DNA of 64,000 nt from Sphingomonas sp. LY29 (GTDB taxonomy: Bacteria > Pseudomonadota > Alphaproteobacteria > Sphingomonadales > Sphingomonadaceae), in NCBI RefSeq assembly GCF_035593985.1, contig NZ_CP141587.1, positions 992,001-1,056,000 of the forward strand, in the 5' to 3' direction. Positions within the stretch are counted from its first letter, which is position 1, and every line of letters begins with the position of its first letter. Positions 37,218 to 47,061 of the stretch are shown in pieces. The notes beneath the pieces were generated by a model. The model worked only from the letters and a program-made list of their open reading frames with translations, was not told where the DNA came from and ran no database searches. The translations under genes were made by a program, and so were the position numbers.

Positions 37218-38335
37218 GCCTGGCTCCGGATCGTGATGTCGACGGTCGAGCGGCCATCCGCCGCTTGGCGCGGGACGGCGGTGACGACATAGCCGTCGCG
37301 TTGCAGCGCAATCAGGACGCGATTGATTTCGTCCACCGTCGGCGCAGCCAGCGTCACCGAAATCGTCCCGTCGCCGCGATAGGCGAAGGCGGTCGAGCTG
37401 ATTCCCTGTTCGGCCTGCAATTGCTGGAACAGCGCGGCCATCCCCGGCGACAGGCCACCGCTCGCGCCCGGCCCCAGCGACTGCGCCATGTCGGCAGCGG
37501 CGCTCTCGATCGTCGGCTCGCGTCCGACGATCCGCGAAGCGATCGCCAATGTCTCGCGGTCGAGCCGGTCGGTCTTACGCTCCAGCCGGACGATGCTGAC
37601 GATCGCCCACAGCAACAGGACGATCGGAATGATTGCGGCGAGCAGCGCCAATTCGCGAAGCCGTGCGCGGTCGACAACCAGCCGCCGCCGCTTGGCGAAA
37701 CGCCCGGTGCGAAGGTCGATCAGCGGCGCTTCCGCCGCCGCGGCCAGCAGCAGGTCGACGTCATCAGCCGCGATCCGCTCGACTTCGTCTCCACCGACCA
37801 AGGCCTCGGCCAGTGCGGGATCGAACGGCATCACCAACCCTTCGCGACCGATCAGCGTCTCGCCGCCGATCACGGCCTCCACCCAACGATCGGTTCGCGG
37901 AATGACCGTCGCGGCAGGAACGATCATGTCGGGATCGACGCCGAGCGCCTGTGCCCAGTCGATCCATTCGACCATCACGCCATTGTCGACGAGTGCGGTG
38001 ACGACGCTTCGTTCGTTCGCCGGATCGATCGTGCTGACCGCATGAAGCGTGGACGCGTCGCCGAGGCTCGCTTCGATCGCGCCGACCCGCGCGATCGCCG
38101 CCGCCTGCTTCGGAGAAGCCGCTTTGCCTGCGTCACCGAACGCGAGCCTGACTGCGCTTGCCGGGGCCAACGCCACTCGGCGGATCGGTCGGCCGTCGGC
38201 GTCGACCATGGCGGCGGTCCAGCCAGCGTCGCTGCCGCGCTCGATCACGCGACCGTCGGCGATCCGCCACCAATGGGTTTCGGGATGCTCGGCGAGCGGC
38301 GCTTCGGGCAGCGCGAACAACAGGGCGTCGACCAT
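37214..38335 (-). CDS. gspL: Type II secretion system protein L
   Basis: The 373-residue protein has an actin-like cytoplasmic domain (first about 225 residues), one membrane segment (LLAAIIPIVLLLWAIVSIV) and a periplasmic domain ending in TVDITIRSQA. GspL recruits the GspE ATPase to the membrane. It begins 3 nt after the gspK stop and overlaps gspM by 4 nt. Confidence 0.88.
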   Translation of the reverse strand: MVDALLFALPEAPLAEHPETHWWRIADGRVIERGSDAGWTAAMVDADGRPIRRVALAPASAVRLAFGDAGKAASPKQAAAIARVGAIEASLGDASTLHAVSTIDPANERSVVTALVDNGVMVEWIDWAQALGVDPDMIVPAATVIPRTDRWVEAVIGGETLIGREGLVMPFDPALAEALVGGDEVERIAADDVDLLLAAAAEAPLIDLRTGRFAKRRRLVVDRARLRELALLAAIIPIVLLLWAIVSIVRLERKTDRLDRETLAIASRIVGREPTIESAAADMAQSLGPGASGGLSPGMAALFQQLQAEQGISSTAFAYRGDGTISVTLAAPTVDEINRVLIALQRDGYVVTAVPRQAADGRSTVDITIRSQA

Positions 38336-38338
38336 CGC

Positions 38339-39322
38339 CTAGCTTGCCTCACCCCATTGCCGCGCGACGATCCGCGCCGGCTTTTCCCGCGCGTCGATCA
38401 GCGCGCTTTCCCTTACGTCGACATTGCCCGCGCGGACAATGGCCTCCATCGCGAAGAAGTCGGTTTTCAGGCGAACCTGCTGGCTCGCTTCGGGCGCGAC
38501 CGGGAGGCCCTCAAGCGCGGGCGACTTCCAGAAGTCGATCACCGCCTCATATCCATCGGCAGGGCGCGACGCGATCACCGTCCGTGCGCGACTGAGGTCG
38601 AGGACGTCGGGTACCAGCATCGACAGCAGCGGCGCCTGCTCCGGCAACAGCGTGTTGATGTTGATCGGCGACATGTCGGTCGTCGGCAGCGCGCAGATCC
38701 ACGGGCGCAGCAACTGATAGTCGCGCGGCGTGACGCCCGCGACCGCGCGAAGCTCGCTGGGGTCCGCCATCAACTGGTTGGCGGGCAGCCCCGCGGCGCT
38801 TCCCGAATAGGCACTGTCCTCGCCGCCGAGGCGAAGCGGCGTCCCGTCGCTGTCGATATAGTCGGCGGTCATGTCGGCGATCTTTTCGGCCTCCCCCGAC
38901 TGCACGCCGAGCACCCGCATCAGCGCGGCGAACTGGCGCGCGCCGCGTTCGCGCGCCACCAGCAGGCCGCCGCCTCGCTCCTCGACCAGGCTGTTTAGGT
39001 TGAAGCAATTGCCCCCGTCCGCGACCTTGGCGCGGGCCACCGATCCGTCAGGCAGGGTGACGGTCCGCTCGACCCCCATCCAGTTTCCGGCCGTCGTGGT
39101 GCGCGTGCCGTCGGCCGCAATCAGAGCCTCGATCCGCGCCATTGTCAGCGCTTCGGCGGTGCCAAGCCACGCACGCGACTGCGCCACCGCGGCGACGTTG
39201 CCGGCCAGCCGCGTGGCGATGCCGACGCGGTCGAGTACGGTGGCCGCGATTGTCGCGATGACCGCGACGAGCAAAAGGACGGTCAGCAAGGCGGTGCCTT
39301 CCTCGCCGGGGCGCGGAGTCAT
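38339..39322 (-). CDS. gspK: Type II secretion minor pseudopilin K
   Basis: The 327-residue protein starts with a prepilin signal in which GEEG precedes TALLTVLLLVAVIATIAAT. The position-5 Glu found in other pseudopilins is absent, as is usual for GspK. The large globular domain fits the tip pseudopilin, including the ADYIDSDGTP segment for calcium/loop binding. The ATG overlaps the gspJ stop by 4 nt; the longer frame upstream lies in gspJ. Confidence 0.9.
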   Translation of the reverse strand: MTPRPGEEGTALLTVLLLVAVIATIAATVLDRVGIATRLAGNVAAVAQSRAWLGTAEALTMARIEALIAADGTRTTTAGNWMGVERTVTLPDGSVARAKVADGGNCFNLNSLVEERGGGLLVARERGARQFAALMRVLGVQSGEAEKIADMTADYIDSDGTPLRLGGEDSAYSGSAAGLPANQLMADPSELRAVAGVTPRDYQLLRPWICALPTTDMSPININTLLPEQAPLLSMLVPDVLDLSRARTVIASRPADGYEAVIDFWKSPALEGLPVAPEASQQVRLKTDFFAMEAIVRAGNVDVRESALIDAREKPARIVARQWGEAS

Positions 39323-39945
39323 GCGGCATTTCCCGGCGGAGGCGTCGCGAGCCCGGATTCTGGAGTCAGCTTCTTTCGAACGTCGGGAAGCGCGAATACC
39401 ATCGTCACCGCGGGCGCGCCTTTCGGCGTCAGCACCAGTTCGACGGCGGCGGGAAGCGGGCGCTCGGGCGTCGAGGCATAGCTTCCAGACCAATTGCCGT
39501 CGGCCGATCGATAGCGAAAGGCCGCCGTCGCATCCTTCGCCATAAGCGCGGGTGCTGCCTCCTCGCCCCGATCGAGGCCGCGGTGACCGATCCGCGCCAA
39601 TCCGCCGCCTTCGACACGCCACTGGACCCGTTGCAGCGACGAGCGCGCCTCGTCGTCGATGTTCTGCCAGCCCGAGCGAACGAACTGCATTTGGTTGGCA
39701 TCGCCAACGAAAGGCGGCCGAACCGCACTGCCGTCGCGCGTCGATCGATCGACCGCCTGTGCAAGGTCTCCGGTCAGCAAGGCGTGAAGGCGCCCCGTAT
39801 CGCTGACGTCGGCAAGGCGCGCCTCGACGGCGGTCTGGGTGTCGACGCTGCTGCGCAGGATCATCACGCCGGCTGCCGCAAGGATCGCGAAGATCACCAG
39901 CGCGACCATCATCTCGACCAGAGTGAAGCCTTCCTCGCGCTGCAT
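39319..39945 (-). CDS. gspJ: Type II secretion minor pseudopilin J
   Basis: The 208-residue product has the type IV prepilin N terminus MQREEGFTLVEMMVALVIF with the Gly cleavage site and Glu at position 5. The following domain includes the WQNIDDEARSSLQRVQW segment typical of GspJ. It overlaps the gspI stop by one base (TGATG) and gspK by 4 nt. It belongs to the I-J-K tip complex. Confidence 0.9.
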   Translation of the reverse strand: MQREEGFTLVEMMVALVIFAILAAAGVMILRSSVDTQTAVEARLADVSDTGRLHALLTGDLAQAVDRSTRDGSAVRPPFVGDANQMQFVRSGWQNIDDEARSSLQRVQWRVEGGGLARIGHRGLDRGEEAAPALMAKDATAAFRYRSADGNWSGSYASTPERPLPAAVELVLTPKGAPAVTMVFALPDVRKKLTPESGLATPPPGNAA

Positions 39946-40313
39946 CAGGCGACCCGCTTGACCATCGTCAGCGCCGCGCGCCCCCGTCCGCCTTGCTCGA
40001 TCGCCAGCAGGTCGATCCGGACCAGCCGCTGGTCGGCGGTCGGCGTGACGGTACGAGTCACGACAAAGGCTCTCCCCGCATTGGTCACCGGCCGCGTCGT
40101 CGCGCCCCGAACGATCGGGCCGACGTCGGTCTGCGCCAGCGCCGCTTCGTTCTGGACGACAAGGTCGGCGACCAGCCGCGCGTCGAGATCGGCGGTCGTC
40201 GCCACCGCGAACCCGTCGAGCCGAAGCAAAGCCAGCGCCGCGATCGCGAACACCGACAGCGCGACCAGCATCTCGATCAGCGTAAATCCGGATTCCGACG
40301 AAGCGCGGCGCAT
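39945..40313 (-). CDS. gspI: Type II secretion minor pseudopilin I
   Basis: The 122-residue protein has the prepilin motif SESGFTLIEMLVALSVFAIA with Gly/Phe cleavage and Glu5. The length fits GspI. It shares single bases with both gspH and gspJ at TGATG junctions. Confidence 0.9.
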   Translation of the reverse strand: MRRASSESGFTLIEMLVALSVFAIAALALLRLDGFAVATTADLDARLVADLVVQNEAALAQTDVGPIVRGATTRPVTNAGRAFVVTRTVTPTADQRLVRIDLLAIEQGGRGRAALTMVKRVA

Positions 40314-40753
40314 CAGTCGACCCGGATGTCGCCGTTGGCAGCGACCGCGACATTGGCGACCCGATCGTCGTTCGTCAGTCGCACCGTGACGGGCGCGTCG
40401 GGAAGGCCGAGCGCGTCAAAACGAACGCGTGCACGCCCGCTCGTCTCGCCCGCCGTCACCCGAATGCCCTTGTCCCAATTGGCGCCCTCGAACGGCTTAT
40501 CGGTCAGCGGTTGCCAGCGCCCGCCGCGATACTTCTCGAAGCCGTATCCGGTGGCGCTGATCCACGCGCTGACGGGCGAGCCGGTAACCACCGCCTCGTC
40601 GCGCGCGGCGCCGAGCCGCGCGGCGTATCGCGTCGCCGCTTCGCTCGCACCGCCGCCGACCTGTCCCGCGGTGAGGACGACCGCGCCGGCGAGCAGGCCC
40701 ATCACGAGGAGGACCACCATTAGCTCGACCAGCGTGAAGCCGTCCTCGCGCAT
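40313..40753 (-). CDS. gspH: Type II secretion minor pseudopilin H
   Basis: The 146-residue protein begins MREDGFTLVELMVVLLVMG, a standard prepilin signal. The globular part with the ARDEAVVTGSPVS segment is typical of GspH/FimT. Its ATG directly follows the gspG stop with no gap, and its stop overlaps gspI by one base. Confidence 0.9.
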   Translation of the reverse strand: MREDGFTLVELMVVLLVMGLLAGAVVLTAGQVGGGASEAATRYAARLGAARDEAVVTGSPVSAWISATGYGFEKYRGGRWQPLTDKPFEGANWDKGIRVTAGETSGRARVRFDALGLPDAPVTVRLTNDDRVANVAVAANGDIRVD

Positions 40754-41224
40754 TCAGCCCTTCGCAGGCTCGGACCTGATGTCGGCATTCTCGTCCGACC
40801 CGCCGGGCGCCCCGTCGGCGCCGAAGGACACGATGTCAAACGGTCCCGACTTGCCCGGCACCGTCAGTTGGTACGGGCGACCCCACGGATCCTGCGGCAC
40901 ATTCTTGATGTAGCCGCCGGGACGGTAGCGGCCCGATTGCGCCAGCGAGGGCGGCGGCGTGACGAGGGCATTCAAGCCATCGCTGCCCGACGGATAGGTG
41001 AGGTTGTCGAGGCGATACATCTCCATCGCCTGTTCCAGCGTGGCGATGTCGGCGCGCGCCTTGGTTTCCATCGCGCGGTCTTGGCTCGGCAGGACGTTGA
41101 TCATCACGACAGTCGCGAGCAGGCCGATGATGACGATGACCACCATCAGTTCGACGAGGGTAAAACCGTCCTCTTCGTCGCGTTGCGGACGATTGGCGAA
41201 GCGGTTGAGCAAAGTACGCAGCAT
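40754..41224 (-). CDS. gspG: Type II secretion major pseudopilin G
   Basis: The 156-residue product carries DGFTLVELMVVIVIIGLLA after an unusually long basic/acidic leader (about 19 residues). The C-terminal YRLDNLTYPSGSDGLNALV and DPWGRPYQ segments are hallmarks of the major pseudopilin. It builds the endopilus rod after cleavage by GspO. It is directly abutted by gspF upstream and gspH downstream. Confidence 0.94.
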   Translation of the reverse strand: MLRTLLNRFANRPQRDEEDGFTLVELMVVIVIIGLLATVVMINVLPSQDRAMETKARADIATLEQAMEMYRLDNLTYPSGSDGLNALVTPPPSLAQSGRYRPGGYIKNVPQDPWGRPYQLTVPGKSGPFDIVSFGADGAPGGSDENADIRSEPAKG

Positions 41225-42454
41225 TTAGCCTCCGATCAGCGATTGAAGCTGCAGGATGGGAAGAAGGATGGCGAGCACGATCGTCGCGACGACCACGCCC
41301 ATCACGACGATGATCGCGGGCTCTAGCATCGACAAGGCGGTCGCGGTGAACTGGTCGAACTCACGCTCGAGATAGTCGGCCGCCTGCGCAAGCATGGCGT
41401 CGAGCCGCCCGGCGCTCTCGCCGCTGGCGGCAAGATACACGAGCAGTGGCGGGAACACCCCTGCCCGCGCCAGTGCACCCGAAATGCTACCCCCGCCGCG
41501 GATCGAAGCGACGATTTCGTCCGTCGCGCGGCGCAGGGCGCGGTTGGAAATGGTGCCGGCGGTGAGACGCAAGCCTTCGACCGCTGGAAGACGGCTTTCC
41601 AGCATCGTAGACAGCGTCCGCGCCATCCGCGCGGCATGAAGGTCGCGGATCAGGCGGCCTAGCAACGGCATTCGCAGCAGGCCGCGATCGAACGCCAGCC
41701 GGAAGTCTTCGTCGCGAAGCGCGCGCCACAGGATGACCGTGCTGAGCGCCAGCGCCAGCAGGATCGCCCACCAGTAAGCAGCAAGGAAGGCGCTGATCCC
41801 GATGATCACCCGGGTCAGCAGCGGCAGTTGCTGGCCGACGTCCTGGAACTGTTCGACCACGCGCGGGACGACCGCGATCATCAGCGCGGCGACGACGCCG
41901 ATCGCGACGATCGTCAGCACTATCGGATAGGCCAGCGCCGACAATATCTTACCGCGCATCTCGGCCTGCCGTTCGAGCAACGCCGACAGCCGTTCGAGCA
42001 ATTCGGGCAGCGAGCCCGAGCTTTCGCCCGCCGACACCATCGCACGATAGAGCGGCGAGAAGCTTTTCGGCTCGCGCGCCATCGCGTCGGCCAGGCGGCG
42101 GCCTTCGACGACGCCGTCGGCAACCGAGGTCACGATCTGGCGGACATGCGGCTGCTCGCTCTGGCGCGAAATGGTCCGAAGCGCTTCCTCGAGCGGGCTG
42201 ACCTGGCTGATCGTCGCCAGTTGCCGCGTGAACAGCGTCAATTGCTTCGCCGAAAGGCGATTGCGATGAAAGGCGATCGGCGTGTCGAGCGACAGCTTGC
42301 CGGGGGTCGCCCCGCTGACGTGCGGCTCGACCCGGACAACGTGAAATCGCTTGGCCTCGAGGTTGGCGCGGGCGGCGGCGTCGTTGGCAGCCTTCAGCCG
42401 GCCGCGTCGCTCGCGGCCTTCCGGGTCGACCGCGAAATAGGCGTACTCAGGCAT
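41225..42454 (-). CDS. gspF: Type II secretion inner-membrane platform protein F
   Basis: The 409-residue protein has two duplicated cytoplasmic helical domains (SPLEEALRTIS ... and LPAVEGLRLT ...) and three membrane segments, the last near the C terminus (AIIVVMGVVVATIVLAILLPI). This matches GspF/PilC. It overlaps gspE by 8 nt. Confidence 0.94.
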   Translation of the reverse strand: MPEYAYFAVDPEGRERRGRLKAANDAAARANLEAKRFHVVRVEPHVSGATPGKLSLDTPIAFHRNRLSAKQLTLFTRQLATISQVSPLEEALRTISRQSEQPHVRQIVTSVADGVVEGRRLADAMAREPKSFSPLYRAMVSAGESSGSLPELLERLSALLERQAEMRGKILSALAYPIVLTIVAIGVVAALMIAVVPRVVEQFQDVGQQLPLLTRVIIGISAFLAAYWWAILLALALSTVILWRALRDEDFRLAFDRGLLRMPLLGRLIRDLHAARMARTLSTMLESRLPAVEGLRLTAGTISNRALRRATDEIVASIRGGGSISGALARAGVFPPLLVYLAASGESAGRLDAMLAQAADYLEREFDQFTATALSMLEPAIIVVMGVVVATIVLAILLPILQLQSLIGG

Positions 42455-44051
42455 CGACCGCCGAATCCTCGCGGCGCGAAATCCGGATCGCTTCGTCGGG
42501 TGTGGTCACGCCTTGCATCACAAGCTCCCGCGCGGCGGCGGTCAGGTTGGGCGCGCGGGCGAAGGCATGGTCGGCAATCGCTGCCTCGTCCGCGCCCTCG
42601 TTGATCATTCGGCGCACCGCCCCGTCGATCCGCACCGCCTCGAACACGCCGATGCGGCCCTTGAAGCCGCTCTGCCCGCACTGCTCGCAGCCGTTCGGGC
42701 GATAGAGAACGACGTCGTCACCGAAACCGAGCAACGCGCCGACGCCCTCGTCCTTCGCGACCTGCTGCTTGCACGCGTCGCACAAGCGCCGGACCAATCG
42801 CTGTGCGATGACCGCGCGGATGGTCGAGGCGAGCAGGAACGGTTCGACCTTCATGTCGCGCATGCGGGTGATCGCACCGACCGCGTCATTGGTGTGGACA
42901 GTGGACAGGACGAGGTGCCCCGTCAGCGCCGCCTGAACCGCAATGTCGGCGGTCTCGCGGTCTCGGATTTCGCCTACCATGACCACGTCGGGATCCTGGC
43001 GGAGAATAGCGCGCAAGCCCGCGGCGAAGCTCATTCCCACCTTCGAATTGACCTGCGTCTGGCCGACGCCGTCGACCGCATATTCGACCGGATCCTCGAC
43101 GGTAAGGATGTTGCGGCTGCCGTCGTTGAGTTGCTGCAGGCAGGCGTAGAGAGTGGTCGTCTTGCCCGATCCGGTCGGGCCGGTGACGAGGATGATCCCG
43201 TTCGGCTCGGCTAGTGCGTCGCGGAGCACCGCCTCCGACGCGCCGTCGATGCCGAGCGCGTCGAGCGTCAATCCGGCGGCGTCCTTGTCGAGAATACGCA
43301 GCACCACCCGTTCGCCTGCGCGGCTTGGGAGCGTCGACACGCGGACGTCGAGCATCTTGCCGCCAAGCGTCAGGCCGATGCGCCCGTCCTGCGGAACGCG
43401 CCGCTCGGCGATGTCGAGGCGCGCCATCACCTTGATCCGGCTGACCACGACCGGCGCGACGTGCGCGGGCATGCGCAGCGATTCCTTCAGCACCCCGTCG
43501 ACGCGCATCCGCACCAGCAGCCCGGACTCGTATGGCTCGACGTGGATGTCGCTGACCCCGCGACGGATCGCCTCGGCGATGATGCCGTTGATCAGCCGGA
43601 TCGCAGGGGCGTCGTCGGCGCTATCGAGCAGATCCTCGGCGGTCGGGATTCCGCTGGCGAGCGCATTCAGTTCGTCGTCGCCGCCGATTGCGCCGGCGAG
43701 GCCCGCCGCGCTCTGGTCGATCGCGTAGCGCGCCTGGAGATAGCGATCGAACGCCTGTCCATCGACGCGTTCCAGTTCGAACGGCCGGCGCAGGTGGCGG
43801 CGTACTTCGATTAGCGCCGCGGGATCGGCGCCTTCGCGAAGCGCGACGGTGACCCCGTCGTCCTCGCGCGGGACCAGCACCACGCCGTTGGCGCGCGCGA
43901 AGGCGTAGGGAATGTCGATGATCGCGGTGAACGGGATCACCTCGCGCTCGATGCGCTCGGCCTCGACCGCATCGACGGTGACGAGCTCTTCGCGAACGAT
44001 GGCGGGTTCGTCCGCGCGGGTCTCGATCTCGATTCCGCGCCTGATGCTCAT
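42447..44051 (-). CDS. gspE: Type II secretion ATPase E
   Basis: The 534-residue ATPase has Walker A GPTGSGKTTT, an Asp-box region (VEDPVEYA), a Walker-B-like VMVGEIRDRETADIAVQAALTGH, and the zinc tetracysteine LCDAC ... GCEQCG. N-terminal domains for GspL binding precede it. It powers pseudopilus assembly from the cytoplasm. It overlaps gspD by 4 nt and gspF by 8 nt. Confidence 0.95.
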   Translation of the reverse strand: MSIRRGIEIETRADEPAIVREELVTVDAVEAERIEREVIPFTAIIDIPYAFARANGVVLVPREDDGVTVALREGADPAALIEVRRHLRRPFELERVDGQAFDRYLQARYAIDQSAAGLAGAIGGDDELNALASGIPTAEDLLDSADDAPAIRLINGIIAEAIRRGVSDIHVEPYESGLLVRMRVDGVLKESLRMPAHVAPVVVSRIKVMARLDIAERRVPQDGRIGLTLGGKMLDVRVSTLPSRAGERVVLRILDKDAAGLTLDALGIDGASEAVLRDALAEPNGIILVTGPTGSGKTTTLYACLQQLNDGSRNILTVEDPVEYAVDGVGQTQVNSKVGMSFAAGLRAILRQDPDVVMVGEIRDRETADIAVQAALTGHLVLSTVHTNDAVGAITRMRDMKVEPFLLASTIRAVIAQRLVRRLCDACKQQVAKDEGVGALLGFGDDVVLYRPNGCEQCGQSGFKGRIGVFEAVRIDGAVRRMINEGADEAAIADHAFARAPNLTAAARELVMQGVTTPDEAIRISRREDSAVDA

Positions 44052-46171
44052 GGCGTCGGCTGCGGTGCCGGCAAGGGTTGCGGCGGATAGGCGACGTCGC
44101 CCGGGATCGCCGTCGCCGGGACCGGCGGAACCCCGCCCATATAGTCGCGGATCAGGCTGTCGAGGCTCGGCTCGACGTCGGGATTGCGACGGATCTGCTC
44201 ATTGCGGATGTAGCCATAGCGCTGCGCCGTCACCTCGCGCGCTTCCTCGCGCGTGCGGATTAGTGTCGGGCGAATGAAGACCATCAGGTTGGTCTTGGCC
44301 TTGCTCCGCGAGCGCGACTTGAACAGTTCGCCGAGCACCGGAATGTCGCCGAGCAGCGGAATCTTCTCGATCGTCCGCCGCTCATTCTCGTCGAGCAGCC
44401 CGCCGATCGCGAGCACATCACCGTCGTCGACGGTCAGCACCGTCTTGAACTCGCGCTTGTTGATGATGAGGTCGTTTGAGCGCGCCGACACCGGGCCCGC
44501 CACGCTCGACACTTCCTGCCGGATGAACATCTTGATCGACCCGGACGAATTAACCTGCGGCTTCACGTCGAGCTGGATGCCGACATTTTGACGCTGCACG
44601 GTGCGGAAGGCGTTGTCGAAATTGGTCGACAATTGCTCACCGGTGGTAACCGGCACTTCCTGCCCGACCAGCAATTTCGCTTCCTGATTGTCGAGCGTCA
44701 TGATCGACGGCGCCGACAGCAGGTTCGACGACGTGTCGGATTTCACCGCGTTGACGATCGCACCGAACAGCGTGTTCTTGGCGATGTTCACGACGCCCCC
44801 GCCGAAGCCGCCGGTCGCGCCGAGGATCGACTGCACCGCGGCGTCGGTGACGCCCTGGCCAAGCGGACTGTCGGTGGTGGTGATGATCGTGCCGTCGTCG
44901 CTGGTCGTCTGCTGCCGGCCCAGCCGGTAGTTCGCCACCGCGCCCGCGATCGGAAAGATATTGGGCTGCGCGTTCGAATAGTTGGTCGCAAGGAACGGCG
45001 CATTCTTGCCCGCGAGCAGGAACTGTACGCCGAGCCGCTTGGCGGCCTCGTCGCCAATCTCGACGATGATCGCCTCGACCAGCACCTGTTCGCGCCGCGT
45101 GTCGAGTTGCCGGATCACCTCGCCCAACTGGCGCTGCGCATTGGCGTTGGCGGCGACGATGATCGCATTGGTGCCGGTGTAGCGAGTGACCACTGCCGGG
45201 CCGCTGCGAATGATTCCCGTACCCGACGATTGCGGGGTCGCCGCCGGGGTCGCGGCGGGGCGCGGTTCGGACGGTCCGGCGCCGGTTCCTTCGCCTTGCT
45301 GTTGGCGGATGAACTGGGGGGCTTCGCTCGCCTGCGTCACCGGCTGGCCGACCAGTTGCTGCAGGACAGGCAGCAGTTGCTCGGCGTCGGCATGCTCAAG
45401 CCAATAGACCTTGATCTCGGTCCCGCCCGCGGCGCGCGCGTCGAGGTCGCGTGCGATCGCGGCGAAGCGCTCGACGGTGGCGCTATCGCCCCGCAGGACG
45501 ACCGCATTGCTGCTGTCGATCGAACTGACGGTGACCCCACGCTGTCCCTCGCCGCCGCCCGCGGCAAGTGCGGACAACGATGTCGCAATTTCGCGCGGGC
45601 CGACGTTGCGCAGATAGACGATGCGGCTGCTGTCGGTGTCGGCATTGCGATCGATGCGCTGGATCAATTGGCGGATCTTGGCGACGTTATCGGCGAAGTC
45701 GGCGACGACCAGGCTGTTGGCATTGCGGTTGGCGGTGATCGAACCTTGCGGGCTGACCAGCGGGCGCAGCGTTTCGATCGCGCCGGGCGCATCGATCGAG
45801 CGAAGGCGGAAGATTTCGGTGACGAACTGGTTGCGGCTGGCGGCACGCGAGCCGACCCGCGACGGCTGGCTGGCGGCACCGTCGACCGGCTGAATCCGAT
45901 AGCCATTGCGGATCGGCACCGCGACCAGCCCGTTCGCGCGAAGGGTCGACAGGAAGATTTCGAAATATTCGGAACGACTCATCGACCGACCGGACACGAC
46001 CGACACCTTCTGATTGACGCGGCCATCGACGACGATCGTCAGGCCGGTGACCCGCGCCGCGTCCTGCGCGAAGGCGCGCACGTCGGCGTCGCGCATGTTG
46101 ACCGTATACTGGGCCGCGACCGGTGCCGCGATCATCAGCGACAAGGCGACCAGAGAAGAACCTAATTTCAT
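44048..46171 (-). CDS. gspD: Type II secretion secretin D
   Basis: The 707-residue protein has a signal peptide (MKLGSSLVALSLMIAAP ...), then the N0 domain (VNMRDADVRAFAQDAARVTG), repeated N1-N3 domains (e.g. SLVVADFADNV, NAIIVAANANAQRQLGEVIRQLD) and the secretin core (VPVTTGEQ and following). The C-terminal Pro-rich tail could bind a pilotin or the wall. It forms the outer-membrane channel. It overlaps gspC and gspE by 4 nt. Confidence 0.95.
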   Translation of the reverse strand: MKLGSSLVALSLMIAAPVAAQYTVNMRDADVRAFAQDAARVTGLTIVVDGRVNQKVSVVSGRSMSRSEYFEIFLSTLRANGLVAVPIRNGYRIQPVDGAASQPSRVGSRAASRNQFVTEIFRLRSIDAPGAIETLRPLVSPQGSITANRNANSLVVADFADNVAKIRQLIQRIDRNADTDSSRIVYLRNVGPREIATSLSALAAGGGEGQRGVTVSSIDSSNAVVLRGDSATVERFAAIARDLDARAAGGTEIKVYWLEHADAEQLLPVLQQLVGQPVTQASEAPQFIRQQQGEGTGAGPSEPRPAATPAATPQSSGTGIIRSGPAVVTRYTGTNAIIVAANANAQRQLGEVIRQLDTRREQVLVEAIIVEIGDEAAKRLGVQFLLAGKNAPFLATNYSNAQPNIFPIAGAVANYRLGRQQTTSDDGTIITTTDSPLGQGVTDAAVQSILGATGGFGGGVVNIAKNTLFGAIVNAVKSDTSSNLLSAPSIMTLDNQEAKLLVGQEVPVTTGEQLSTNFDNAFRTVQRQNVGIQLDVKPQVNSSGSIKMFIRQEVSSVAGPVSARSNDLIINKREFKTVLTVDDGDVLAIGGLLDENERRTIEKIPLLGDIPVLGELFKSRSRSKAKTNLMVFIRPTLIRTREEAREVTAQRYGYIRNEQIRRNPDVEPSLDSLIRDYMGGVPPVPATAIPGDVAYPPQPLPAPQPTP

Positions 46172-47010
46172 GAACCGCCTGCGACGTTGAGGGCGATCGG
46201 CACGGTTTCGGAACCGCGTTCGACCGTCAAGAGGAGCCGCGCCCCGGGCGCGATGCTGGTCTGGAGTTGGGCGACATCCGCCGACGAGTTGATCCGCGCG
46301 CCGTTGACCGCGACGATGACGTCACCGGGCCTGAAGCCAGAGGCGGCGAACGACGCCGCGTCGGCGCCGGCAAGCACGGAAATGCCGCTGATCCGACCGC
46401 CTTGCGCACGCGGCGCGAAGTTGAACGCCTCTCGCATCGCCCCTACCGACAGGCTGCCTGCGCCCTCGGCCAGCGACGCGGCCGGCGTGGTCGACGACGG
46501 AGCGGCTGGGGCCGACGCGACCATCTCGCTCGCCTTGTCCTGGTCGAGGAACAGCCGCTGCTGCTGCCCGCCGCCGCGATCGAGGACGACATAATCGAAA
46601 TGCACGGCGACCAGCTTCACGCCCGGAGCTACGTCCTGCCCGACTGAAAAGCTTTCCTGCGCTCCGTCGGGCGTCCCGATAATGGCGGCGCCGCCGCCCA
46701 GCCCTTCACCGCGAATACCGAACAGCTTCACGTCGATCGCTGCGGCCGCGGCGCCGACCGGTCCCGCCCCACCTCGAAAGAAGGGGTCGACCACCGCCAG
46801 CACTGCCTGCTGGACCGCGGGAGCCAGGGTCCGCGCGCGAGGCGCCTTCCATTCGCCAAGAGGCCCGACGGGACTGACCACCGCCCAGAACAGTTGCGCG
46901 ATCGCGACGGCGATCCCGGCAAGCAGCAACGCCTTCGCCCACCGATAGACGTCGGTCGGCATCCATCGCCTGTAGGACGACCAGCGTTCGATGACGGCAG
47001 TTCGAATCAA
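46168..47010 (-). CDS. gspC: Type II secretion system protein C
   Basis: The protein has one membrane segment (WAKALLLAGIAVAIAQLFWAVV), a periplasmic HR domain (KLFGIRGEG ... AIIG ... FSVGQDVAPGVKLVAVHFDYVVLDRGG) and a C-terminal PDZ domain (GFRPGDVIVAVNGARI). It links the platform to the secretin. The start is uncertain. The in-frame ATG at 47052 overlaps a PHO-box-like repeat and has no ribosome site. TTG at 47010 lies ten bases after GGGGAGGGAGGG, and an ATG at 46962 is a third option. It heads the gsp operon. Confidence 0.88.
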   Translation of the reverse strand: MIRTAVIERWSSYRRWMPTDVYRWAKALLLAGIAVAIAQLFWAVVSPVGPLGEWKAPRARTLAPAVQQAVLAVVDPFFRGGAGPVGAAAAAIDVKLFGIRGEGLGGGAAIIGTPDGAQESFSVGQDVAPGVKLVAVHFDYVVLDRGGGQQQRLFLDQDKASEMVASAPAAPSSTTPAASLAEGAGSLSVGAMREAFNFAPRAQGGRISGISVLAGADAASFAASGFRPGDVIVAVNGARINSSADVAQLQTSIAPGARLLLTVERGSETVPIALNVAGGS

Positions 47011-47061
47011 GGCGGTGACGCCCTCCCTCCCCTGGGCTTGGGCGCAAGGCATGTAAGTTGA

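Noticed and set aside
47011..47052. ATG at 47052 as gspC start
   Set aside because: It has no ribosome site, overlaps the third 11-bp PHO-like unit, and adds residues unlike the family; the start remains uncertain.
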